NCBI GenBank assembly: GCA_031769625.1
Contig: JAUIMM010002015.1
Span: forward strand, 42,663 to 106,662
Reading direction: 5' to 3'
Length of the DNA stretch: 64,000 nucleotides
Origin: Taudactylus pleione
Lineage: Eukaryota; Chordata; Amphibia; Anura; Myobatrachidae
Shown here one piece after another: positions 10,445-19,481 of the stretch. The translations under genes were made by a program, and so were the position numbers. The notes beneath the pieces were generated by a model, which had not been told where the DNA came from, searched no databases, and was given only the letters and a program-made list of their open reading frames with translations. The first letter of the stretch is position 1. The number at the start of each line of letters is the position of its first letter.

Positions 10445-11126
10445 GGGCCTGATTCAGACCCGGTCGCAAGCGCTGAGCGCTCGCAACCGGGTCGATGTTT
10501 GCCCACTGGGCATCCCGATCGTAGTGATGCCGGGCGCCGCGAGCGGACAGCTGCGGGGGGGGTTAGGTTTAGGGCTCCCGGGGGGGACTTAGGGTTAGGC
10601 ACCCCCCCGGGAGGGTTAGGCTATGGGGAGGAAGGGTTAGGCACCCCCGGGGGGGACTTAGGGTTAGGCACCCCCCCGGGGGACTTAGGTTTAGGCAGCG
10701 GGGAAGGGGGTGGTTAGGGTTAGGCACTTGGGGGGGAGGCTAGGGTTAGGCACCCGTAAGGAGGGTTAGGTTAGTAGATACTCACCTATCCATGATCGGG
10801 ATTTCCAGCGCTGTCGGGCTTCCGCTGCTCGGAACTCTGCTGATGTCGGGCCGCCGGCCGGGAATCGAACCATGCGGCCGGCGGTATTTCATACCGATTC
10901 TGAGCCAGAAGCTCTCTGGGGCTTGCGGCCACGAGACCCTACAACAAGGGTCTCGTCGCAAGCCGAATGGTTGCGATGGTCTTGACCATCAACCTGGCCG
11001 CTTGCTATAGCTGTGGGTGGTCACCCATAGCTATGCTAGCGGCCAGGAGGCCGCTCAAAAAAAACCAAAAAAAGCCCTGATTCAGAGCGAGCGCTGTTTC
11101 AGAGCGTCCGTTTCTGAATCAGGCCC
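10445..11126 (+). mobile_element. A-family element A5 with internal B-type segment
   Basis: It begins GGGCCTGATTCAGACCC and ends CTGAATCAGGCCC, flanked by AGA (10442-10444 and 11127-11129). The ends and the last hairpins (GCTTGCGGCC...AAGCC and the GGCCGC/GCGGCC stem) match other A copies. The middle, about 10520-10890, is replaced by B-type sequence in reverse orientation, rich in TTAGGGTTAGGC, which suggests an insertion within an older A element. Confidence 0.75.
10555..10775 (-). repeat. TTAGGG-like G-rich degenerate array
   Basis: The plus strand repeats variants of GGGTTAGGCACCCCC about ten times with irregular spacing. It is the reverse strand of the CCTAACC-rich centres at 5050-5170 and 22100-22210. 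It resembles but is not canonical telomeric repeat. Its position inside a transposable element argues against a telomere relic. Confidence 0.7.
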
Positions 11127-11129
11127 AGA

Positions 11130-11744
11130 GTTCCTATCCGGATCAGACCCGGAATTTAGCCGGCGCCGACTCGGGATATTCCTGAGTCGGTGCCGCTCAC
11201 ACCGGAGTCGGGTCTGCATAGACCCGGCTTTCCCGGCGTGAAAGTGGACGCTTGGAGATGATGTCATCTGCAAGTGCCACTGAAGCCAGACCGATCGGCC
11301 GGCTCGCAGCGCACTCCAGGTCATCGTGACCCGGAGTGCACTGTTCTCGCAGCAGGGTTGCACGGGCTACGCCCCTTGTTAAACCCTGCTATCTACCTGG
11401 GTTGGATTGCTGGGTCACTCGACCCGGCGATCCAACCCTCTCACACCAATGAGCTGCCCGGGTTAACCCTGCAATAACCTGGGTTTTAGCTCCGGTGTAA
11501 AAGGGGTATAACAGTGCATGCTTTCCAGATCTTCTAGTAGGTGCAAAGGTTATTTATTACTGGCTGATACATGTTAAAAGATCCACAGGTGGTGCTGACT
11601 ATTTCATTTGTGATACTGAGAAGAACATGCAGCACTAGTAACAATCTATTATATTACCATTTCTATTATGGTCATGGTGTGGGCTGGGGAGGGGGGTTTC
11701 CAGGCAGACAGAAACCCCCCCTGCGTTTGCCTTTGATAATGCAT
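11130..11744. other. GC-rich palindromic intergenic segment
   Basis: Several short inverted repeats are visible, such as GACTCGGGATATTCCTGAGTC (11168-11188) and CTGGGTTGGAT...ATCCAACCC. A small GGGGTTTCC...GGAAACCCC-type palindrome lies at 11690-11735. These look like decayed short transposons. No gene is seen. Confidence 0.45.
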
Positions 11745-12984
11745 ATAATGCAGCAGAGTAAAAATTAAGTAAATATAACACTCCCCTTAAACCACTGAAA
11801 CAGTCAAAACATATAAGCTTACATGAAAAAAGATAAAAAAATCAACATAAAAATAAGGATGTTAAAATGTAATAAATCCTGTAAAAATAAACTAGTTCAT
11901 GGAAAAAGTGCTCTTCAGGCTAGTGTATGTTTTCCAGATGTCTCTTGTTGAGAACTCTAGTATTTAATGTCCAAATTAGAATTTGTTTATAGAATTAATC
12001 AATAATAAGATGAAAGACAGATAGTATATCCTCAAATAATGTTTAACAATTCTGGGAATTAAATCCAATCAATGCCCCTGTGGTATTAGAGGTGGAAAAT
12101 AAGATGGTTTAAAACATGAACTGATACTGCACTTGCAGCGTACAGACCTGGGTGGTATGGCAAACCACGAGGATGATGACCAGGGGTAGTGTAGCCAGCT
12201 GTCGTCCAGGCTGTTTGTAGGATTTTGTAAGTCCTCTTTGATGTGAAGGAGGCTAATCTGAATGGTGATGGGATGGAATTGGCGGCCACATCTCACCCAT
12301 GGGTCTCCTTCCTACAGGGCGGATATTACCCGGTTCTTGTAGCACTTATCATATAGCGCGTTTTGGCATTCCAGATGGATGTTCTGTAAAAATGGTCAGG
12401 CTGGCTTAACACTAACAATTTTAGTGCCGCTATAGATGACCATGGTTCAGGAGAGAGAATCACAACCTCTAACGCGTTTCTCGACTTTAACTGGTCGTAT
12501 CTTCAGCGGAGAAAATTAAGTAGTTTATTTTTACAGGATTTATTACATTTTAACATCCTTATTTTTATGTCGGTTTTTTTTTTATATTTTTTCATATAGG
12601 CTTATATGTTTTGACCATTTAGGGGCAAATTTACTAAGCTGAGAGTTTGGGCATTTTTTTCCCACTCTCAAATTTACTAATGTCAAACTCGGGAGAGAGA
12701 TCTCCTTTGCTACGGGAAAATACTGGAGAGTTGGCAAACTCTTCATTTCACCATCGGCAAAAATTGAGAAACTTTTCACTGGTGAAGATGGGATTTTGGA
12801 ATTTACCAAATAGAGAGTTTCTAAATTCTCATGAGATGGAAAAACTCTCCTGTAAAAACATGTGAAAAAAATACACCTGCCTGTGATCTGAGAGTTTGGC
12901 AGAAACATACACAGATCGCTGTGATCCATGTATGTTTTTGCCTGTAAATATAGAAAAAAAATTAAATATCAGGAAAAAATGACA

Positions 12985-14140
12985 TAGGGTCCCCCCCCCC
13001 CACAAGCCTAACCAGCCCCAGGCTTGCCAGCCAGTCCTGGTTTCTAAATTTACGGGGTACAAAATGTGTAGGGTTCCATCGTAATTTAGAAACCAACACC
13101 AGGCTGCAGGGCCAGTCCTGGTTTAAAATAAAGAGGGGAAAAAATTGCGTAGGGTCCCCTCTATATTTAAAACCAGCACCAGACCCAAAACGGCCGGGCT
13201 GTAATGGCACAGCCGGGAGACCCTTTCACCGGGGCCAAAGCATTATCAGCCCAAGCCGTTCAGGCCAAACCGGGATCTCAGGGGAGGTGGGGACCCCCCC
13301 AAGAAGGGCCCCCCCGAAACCCCAGGCTTGGACTTAAGCCTAGGGCTATTCCCTGCATCCCTGGAGTGTTGGGTACGGGGGTAATAATGTAAAGAATAGA
13401 AGTAAACTGTTGTGTTTTACAGTGGGACTACAGGTGCCAGCATGCCTGCCCTTTGGCACTTGTGGAACTACAAGTGCCAGCAGATGGGCAGCACCTGTAC
13501 CCCCACTGTAAAATAAATAGTTAAATAAAGTCAAAACACACACACCGTGCCAAGTATAACTTTATTACATATACTTACCTATACCAGATGCTTCTGTCTT
13601 CTTCTCCAGTAGAATCCGTAATGACTGGCCCTGCAAAAAAGATTGCATACTCGCCTATATCCTGGCGCTGGTAATCCATGGACTTTTGAAAAAAAAAATT
13701 AGTTTACTGATCCACACACGCGGTATCAGTATGTGTGTTGCCACACATACTGATACCTCCCGAATGCCAGCTGATGGGACTGCACGGAGTTTGCACGTCC
13801 CACCAGCCAATCAGCGGTCGCTAACTGTAGAGCGGCCACTGATTATCTCCGACTACTGACAGTTCCCACGTGGGAATGCTTTGGCCCTGAAGCCCCGGTG
13901 AAAGGGTCTCCAGGTTGTGGCATTACAGCCCAGCCGTTTTGGGTCTGGTGCTGGTTTTAAATATAGAGGGGACCCTATGCAATTTTTTCCCCCATATATT
14001 TAAAACCAGGACTGGCCCTGCAGCCTGGTGTTGGTTTCTAAATTACGGTGGAACCCTACACATTTTGTTCACCGTAATTTTAGAAACCAGGACAGGCTGG
14101 CAAGTCCGGGGCTGGTTAAACTTTAGGGGGGGGGGGCTAT
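12985..14140. repeat. long inverted repeat, arms about 250 bp
   Basis: The left arm (about 12985-13237) and right arm (about 13885-14140) are inverted copies at high identity. Both carry the CCAGTCCTGGTTT / AAACCAGGACTGG blocks, ACCAGCACCAGACCC, and an ACCCTTTCACCGGGG end. A 650-bp spacer lies between them. It could be an inner non-autonomous transposon with very long arms. Confidence 0.8.
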
Positions 14141-14682
14141 GTCATTTTCTTTTTTACACTTTTAACCCGTTTTTTTACACATACAACACAAGCTGCTTAC
14201 ACATATGTCACTCAGTGGCGGGCTGGGCCGGGGGCAGGGTGCCATCTGCCCCCTGGGTCAGTACAATTGTCCAGCACTAGGGGCCGGCGCTGTGCTCTGT
14301 AAGAATATATCAGTGACAGCCGGGGAGGTTCCTATGCCTGCCTCCCGGCTGTCACTGTCAGGCTGCAGCAGTGCAAGTAGAGAAGGGGCCGGCAGACACA
14401 GACATGCACTGGGGAAACTATGGAGTGTGGTCTGGGGATGCACCGCACCACCTGTCCTGGCCACGGCATTTAATACAAAGTGTGCTGAATCCTGACCTGA
14501 AGCTGCCTGGAGGCTGTTCAGCTCCGCCTTCTCCCTCTGCTCGTGTAAGGCCGGGCGGTGCGGTTAGGGGGCGGAACTACGGGATACAATGGAGGCTCTC
14601 TCCTCCATTGCTCCAGCCTCTGGAGGTATGTGCTGCTGACTCTGTGCAGGTTATCCCATGGAAGAAGGGGAGATACGGACAG

Positions 14683-14850
14683 GTGGTTAGGGGACCACCT
14701 GCTGGGCCTTCATTACATGGAGAGATCAGTGCTTTCAGACAGGGGGGCATGGTGTGGGCGGAGTGGCACTTGCTGCTCCCGCCATGCCCACACCCCAGAG
14801 GCATTGATCTCTCAATGTAATGCAGGCTCAGCAGGTGATCTCCCACCGTG
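14683..14850. repeat. imperfect hairpin
   Basis: ACCACCTGCTGGGCCT...TGGAGAGATCA pairs imperfectly with TGATCTCTCAATGTAATGCAGGCTCAGCAGGTGAT. The loop holds the GGCATGGTGTGGGC/GCCATGCCCACACC pair. It lies within the Harbinger-like element and is non-coding. Confidence 0.6.
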
Positions 14851-14859
14851 TGTTCTGTG

Positions 14860-15190
14860 TTAGGGGCGGGGGATCTATGTGTGGGGTCCTGAGTGAGTAG
14901 GGGGATCTGAGAATGGGGGAAGATCTTTTTGTGGTGGGGGATCTGTGGGTGCCACGCTGTATGTGTGTGTGGGGGGGTCTGAGAGTTGGAGGCTGTGTGT
15001 GTGTGATTGGGAGAGCTGAGTGAGTGGGCAGAGAGCTGTACGGAGGGATATGAGTAAGTGGAGAGAGCTATGTGGTGGGGGGTCTGTGTGTGAGGAAGGG
15101 AGACATATAAGAGGATGGGATCTGTGTGCTGTGTGAGGAGGGGAGAGCTATATGAGGGGAAAGAACTGTGTGCAGGGGGGGGAGCTGTTG
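14860..15190. repeat. G-rich GGGGATCTGTGTG-type degenerate repeat
   Basis: The plus strand is purine/GT-rich with recurring GGGGGATCTG, GAGAGCTGTG and GTGTGTGAG motifs. A long open frame on the minus strand (14577-15245) arises from this composition and resembles no known protein. Confidence 0.5.
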
Positions 15191-15597
15191 TATTTATACA
15201 ATGTATAGACATTAATATGGGGCCCCAAAGCAGCATTTTTATCAATTATCGGTTCCTAGTCCCGATAATATAATGTCTTGTCACCAATATTGCACGTGTG
15301 TGTATATATAGAGTGTGCTGCATTTCCGCGCCCCTTCCCTCCCCCTGAGTGTTTATACAGTAATGCCAGCGGGAGGGTGGGGGTCGGGGTTTTCCGGTCA
15401 TGCTGCGTTCAGGCATTACCCTTTCGGGGCCAAGCTGCTAAATGCTTCACAATATGCTGAAAGAAAAGCCGGGCCACTGGCTTGTGTTTGCCCCCCAGGC
15501 TGAAAGTTGCCAGCCAGGCCTTGATCTCACTGATATGTGCAGGCTGCTTGCTCGGTAAAGTTTTGCAGAGAGAAGACACTGCAATCTCGGGTGAGTC

Positions 15598-15613
15598 ATC
15601 TCCTGCAAAACCT
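15598..15613 (+). repeat. 5' target site duplication of U2-headed retroposon
   Basis: ATCTCCTGCAAAACCT is repeated exactly at 16642-16657, immediately after a poly(A) run. Confidence 0.85.
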
Positions 15614-15654
15614 TCTCGGCCTCTTGGCTAAGATCAAGTGTAGTATCTGTTCTT
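15612..15654 (+). pseudogene. partial U2 snRNA-derived head
   Basis: Only the 5' stem and branch-point recognition region of U2 is present. The Sm site and the 3' stem-loops do not follow, so this is not a functional spliceosomal RNA gene. One base differs in the GGCCTCTTGG segment from the usual GGCCTTTTGG. Confidence 0.8.
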
Positions 15655-16641
15655 GGGAAACGTGGGGTAGAGTACCTGTTCTTCCTCCCGAGGGAATCTG
15701 CGCCTCTGGGGGAGAATGGGGAAAAACCCTGTGGAGTACCGGGCTGGGGGAGGACAGACTCCTGGTAGAGAGTGGGGAAACACTCGGCGCTAGTATCCGG
15801 TGTCCTAAAAGGGGGCGAATGAGGCCCTTGCATTGGAGCGGAGAACGGCCGGGGGGTAGTACCCACTCTCTTAAGAGTGGTTGGTCCAGTACCCTGGCAG
15901 GGAACGGAGAAACACTTGGTCTGGCCAGGGGCCGGGAGCAGCCTGAAGCCCGAGGTGCTTGTGCCCCTGGTATGGGCAGAGCCAGGGGTGCCTGAAAATA
16001 CACGGGTATCAGTCACACCCATTGCACTAGTAAGGCACTTTGCACTTGCACTTCACGTACTTCTGTCTGCACCTTTCCTTTGCCCCGGCCTTCTGGCTAA
16101 GGCAAGGACAATTTTTATTTTTCCCGCGGCCTGTAAGGCTGGGGTTTTATTTATTTATTTATTTTACACGTTTGCACTTTCGCCACACATTTTTATGTTA
16201 TTTGTGTGTTGTGTCACGTGATTGATGGGGTTTAGGTGAGACCCTTATGGGCCACCCACTCCCCTTGTAGCCGTGGCCCTCTCCTTTTGGAGAGGGCTGA
16301 AGGTTTTGTTTGTTCCCCAGGGGGAAGCTTCGGCCAACCCTGGGGAGAAAGGGATGACCCCGAGCCGTGAGGCAGAGGGAAGTCTGAAGACCCTTGCCCC
16401 CTAAGTGGCCTTTTGGCTCCGGGGGTCGGGGACTCAAGGGAGACCCCCAAGCTTCGGCAAGGGGGGATACGAAGACACTTTTTCTCCTCAGTGGACCTTT
16501 TGGCTCTGAGGAGATGGGGACTAATGGGGCCCTTCTCCTTTTGGAGAGGGTCCAAAGTCATATGCCCCCAGCACAGTTTTTGCACTGTTCTCACTGGGTG
16601 TTTGAAGCCACGCAGCTCGGGCTTCAAGAAAAAAAAAAAAA
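15612..16641 (+). mobile_element. U2 snRNA-headed retroposon, about 1.03 kb
   Basis: The first 43 bases (15612-15654) match the 5' part of vertebrate U2 snRNA, including GGCTAAGATCAAGTGTAG and TATCTGTTCTT, with the extreme 5' bases missing. About 980 bp of unrelated sequence follows. It ends in a run of 14 A (16628-16641) and is bracketed by a 16-bp direct duplication (15598-15613 and 16642-16657). Poly(A) plus a 16-bp duplication is what L1-type target-primed insertion leaves. A second U2-like motif, GGCCTTCTGGCTAAGG, occurs at about 16087-16102. SINEs with snRNA heads are known in other vertebrates, but this body is much longer than a typical SINE and I do not recognise it. Confidence 0.75.
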
Positions 16642-16657
16642 ATCTCCTGCAAAACCT
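16642..16657 (+). repeat. 3' target site duplication of U2-headed retroposon
   Basis: This is an exact copy of the 16 bases at 15598-15613, directly after the A tract. Confidence 0.85.
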
Positions 16658-16890
16658 GCTACTCGGGGGAGAAATCTCGTTTTGCTTCACCATCGGAAAT
16701 CTCACTCTCAGCTAAACTCACTTCTTCATAAATTTGAGAGTCTCAGGAGCCACAAATCACCCGAGTTTCGGTGAAGCTAATCGAGTTGAAAATAACGCAA
16801 ACTCTCCCAGACTTGATTCTTAGTAAATTTACCCCTTAGTGGTTTAAGGGGAGTGTTATATTTACTTCATTTTTAATCTGCTGCATTATA

Positions 16891-17358
16891 TTCCAAAAAA
16901 TAAGATAATAAATATTATATATATATATTTTCATCATTGGCTGTTTTTAATTTGTAATTCCTATCGAATTGCTTGTGTCTTCAAATAAGTTGGGGCACAA
17001 TAATTGAAGTTAAATCATTACAGCGCTTACTTGTGCTTCCAGTTTCTTTCGGTATATTCTTTGTAACTATAGAGGGATTGATCACCTCTTATGAGGGAGC
17101 AGCATTAAGTTTATTTTTACATTAGCAGAGCACTTTGGCGCCTGAATCTATTTTGCCTTAGTTATCAAACCTTGCTGGGATGCAGACTGCCCCATGTTTC
17201 AAGTGGTGGTTTGCAAAATAACATGGTGCACCACTGAATATTAAAGAAAAACTTTGAAATAGAAACAATATGATGCTCTGACAGGCATGATAGCTTAAAC
17301 AGGATGCTGAATGAGCTATCTTGTCAGTCAGACAGCTATGCAGTCAGCAGTCTCTGGC
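16891..17358. other. AT-rich intergenic sequence
   Basis: There is a short (TA)n at 16916-16929. Nothing else could be supported. Confidence 0.45.
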
Positions 17359-18403
17359 CCTCATTCAGAGTCGGTCGTAAGCGGCTGCTCGGTCGTACGC
17401 CTAACGATCGAGAATCAGAAAAAAAAACATTTGCACAGTCGGGCGATCGCAGCCAAAGTGACGCCCATACATGAACAAAGCACCTCCTCTAGCTAGCGAG
17501 TGATAGCAGTTAGCGATCGAGTCAGCAGCGGCTGTGTGTTTGTAATAGCAGCCAGCTAATGAGAGTCTGCCTGACTCTCATTAGCTGCTGCGTCGTCCGC
17601 GGAGGGAGCTCACTAATGAGCTCCGTCTTCTGGCTCCCTCTGCAGCATGTGATGGGAGAGACGTCATGACGTATGATGTCTCCCCCATGCAGGAGAAGAG
17701 GGGGCGGGACTGAGCCGACAGCGGCGGTCGCCTCAGGAGCGGGGATCAGTTACGTTTTTTTTCTTTGTGTGTGTGTGTGCGTAGGGGGGGGCACTGAAAT
17801 AGGGGGTGGCCACTACTGGGGGAACTCTATAGGGGAGGCCACTACTGGGGGCACTCTATAGGGGTGGCCGCTACTGGGGGCACTTTACGGGGGGGGTGCC
17901 TGCTACTGGGGGCTCTGTATATGGGTGGCCACTACTGAGGACAATTTAGGGGGGGCACTCTATAGGGGTGGCCACTATTGGGGGCACTCTATAGGGTTGG
18001 CCACTACTGGGGGCACTGAAATAGGGGATGGCCGCTGCTGGGGCACTTTATGGGGGGGGGGTGCCTGCTACCAGGGGCTCTTTATATGGGTGGCCATTAC
18101 TGGGGACAATTTAGGGGGGTGGCCACTACTGGGGGCACTGTATAGGGGTTGCCACTACTGGGGGCACTGTATAGGGGTGGCCACTACTGGGGGTAATTTA
18201 GGGGGGTGGCCACTACTGGTGGCACTGTATAGGGGGGACTACTACTGGGGGCACTGTATAAGAGGGGCTACTAATGGGGGCAATGCAGCATAGGGGGATT
18301 GCTACTGTAGGGTTACTACTGGCGGCACTGCATAGGGGGGGGGCGCCAGTCCATTACATTGCCTGGGGCGCCTGCTTGGATCCCTAGATACACCCCTGGC
18401 TCA
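17359..18403. mobile_element. composite repeat: A-type left end and GGGGGCAC minisatellite
   Basis: GGCCCTCATTCAGAGTCGG at 17359 resembles an A-family left end. About 17520-17720 shares the GGGAGAGACGTCATGACG and CTCATTAGCTGCTG text with 51770-51905, in opposite orientation. A minisatellite and a GGGGCGCCAGTCC...CACCCCTGGCTCAG tail follow. No complete element with matching ends could be drawn. Confidence 0.4.
17795..18340. repeat. GGTGGCCACTACTGGGGGCACT minisatellite
   Basis: About 17 diverged units of 27-33 bp carry the core CTACTGGGGGCACT followed by a variable GTATAGGGG part. The reverse complement of the core (GTGCCCCCAGTAG) is the unit of the array at 51430-51715, so the two arrays are related. 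Confidence 0.8.
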
Positions 18404-18442
18404 GAGACATGTTAATACAATTATATATGTATAATCACACAC

Positions 18443-19240
18443 AGGGGGGGCATTTATCAAAAATAAAATACTAGATGTTATCGCCCAACATCGCATTGCA
18501 AGATGCGATTTTACCCTTGGCATGTATTAACCGACACCCGCAGGGACAGAGGCTTCGAAAGAGTGTAGGCGGGGCTACTGTGCATGCCCAGTCCTAATGA
18601 CCGCACAACCGCAGCTACCATTGCCAGGGAGGGTTCAGGGGAACCCACCATTGATTAAAGGTGCATACACACGTAACGATTTTTTGAACAATTTGTCGTT
18701 AACGACGTCGTTATCGTTCAATCATTAAAAAAATTGTTCAGTTTCTGAGTTATAACGATGAATGATAATCGTTCAAGCGCACTCCCGTTTGTAGTTCAAC
18801 GTCCATATCAGACTGTCCAACATAACGATTTTCATTAAGGGAAGGAACATTTTTCGTTCATCGTTGTAAAAATCGTTCATTACACTTCAAAAAAATAGTT
18901 CACTTTTTCAAGGGAAAATCTGACAGAAAATCGTTGGTTACAAAATCGTTACGTGTGTATGCACCTTTAGTCTGCAATGTGTAGCCCATAGACTACAGCG
19001 GGCTACCGCCATCTTCAGGTGCGGTAGCTGCGGGGTGTCCAATCTCGGGAATGTATCGCATCCCCCATAGAAACCTATTGGTGTTGGGGTTGCGGCTGTC
19101 GGCGGATATGAAGGGATCGCAGCAGGTATCGGAGATATCTGCTGAGGTTCCTCTGTCATACATTCATCAGATACTAAATATTTGCGGTTACCCCGTTTTC
19201 AGAGAATAAGCCGCAAATATTTTTTTGATAAATGGGGGTG
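18443..19240. mobile_element. MITE with TTTATCAAAAATA ends, interrupted
   Basis: The left end GGGGGCATTTATCAAAAATA and the right end TATTTTTTTGATAAATGGGGG are inverted. A second element at 18657-18968 is inserted inside. No coding sequence is seen. Confidence 0.65.
18657..18968. mobile_element. Harbinger-like MITE (GGTGCATACACACG ends)
   Basis: The ends AAAGGTGCATACACACGTAA and TTACGTGTGTATGCACCTTT are exact inverted repeats. The interior is rich in ATCGTTC and AACGATT, as in the copy at 6530-6875. It is non-coding. Confidence 0.85.
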
Positions 19241-19447
19241 CCTGCCAATGAAATACACATAATTAATTATTAGATAAGGGGCGCCAGAGTGTATTCTCTG
19301 GTACAGGCATCTCTGGCTGGTGACTGCTGCCTGAGCTCTCTGCTGCCCCTAGCGACTCGCAGTGGGAGCTGCAGTTACTGAGGCGGATTTGCTTCCTGTG
19401 CCGGGCACACAGGGGGAGCCCGCTCCCACAGACGCAGGGTCAGACGG

Positions 19448-19481
19448 ATGGAGTCCCAGGGACAAGTACAGAGCAGTGCGG
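19448..19481 (+). CDS. SANT gene exon 1 (coding part)
   Basis: ATG plus 10 further codons and one base, encoding MESQGQVQSSA. The donor is GCGG/GTGAGA. The exon ends in phase 1. Confidence 0.65.

Larger units (their letters stand above)
12622..16835. mobile_element. 4.2-kb Harbinger-like element, TTA duplication
   Basis: The termini GGGGCAAATTTACTAAG (12622-12638) and CTTAGTAAATTTACCCC (16819-16835) are perfect inverted repeats. TTA stands on both sides (12619-12621 and 16836-16838), as in PIF/Harbinger elements. The subterminal regions contain CTCTCAAATTTACTAA and GAGAGTTT motifs. The interior carries a long inverted repeat (12985-14140), GC-rich unique-looking sequence and the U2-headed retroposon. 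No transposase or Myb-like frame is recognisable, so the element is non-autonomous and has grown by nested insertions. Confidence 0.85.
11745..16890. mobile_element. foldback element split by a 4.2-kb insertion
   Basis: The left arm (about 11745-11905, containing ACACTCCCCTTAAACCACTG) is the reverse complement of a right arm made of 12505-12618 plus 16839-16890 (AGTGGTTTAAGGGGAGTGT). The right arm is interrupted at TTA by the Harbinger-like element at 12622-16835. Without that insert the foldback element would be about 0.93 kb. No transposase frame is seen. Confidence 0.75.

Noticed and set aside
10555..10775. Interstitial telomere or telomere fusion relic
   Set aside because: The motif is degenerate, irregularly spaced and enclosed by an A-family element with its own 3-bp duplication.
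14577..15245. 222-codon open frame on the minus strand
   Set aside because: It is made of CACA/CCT-rich low-complexity sequence antisense to a G-rich repeat; there is no known domain and no splice context.
15612..15654. Functional U2 snRNA gene
   Set aside because: Only the first part of U2 is present; the Sm site and 3' stem-loops are missing, and the unit ends in poly(A) with a target duplication.
15447..16022. 191-codon minus-strand and 152-codon plus-strand frames in the U2-headed retroposon
   Set aside because: They overlap each other on opposite strands, lack recognisable domains and lie in a GC-rich repeat body. They could only be reconsidered if conserved in other copies.
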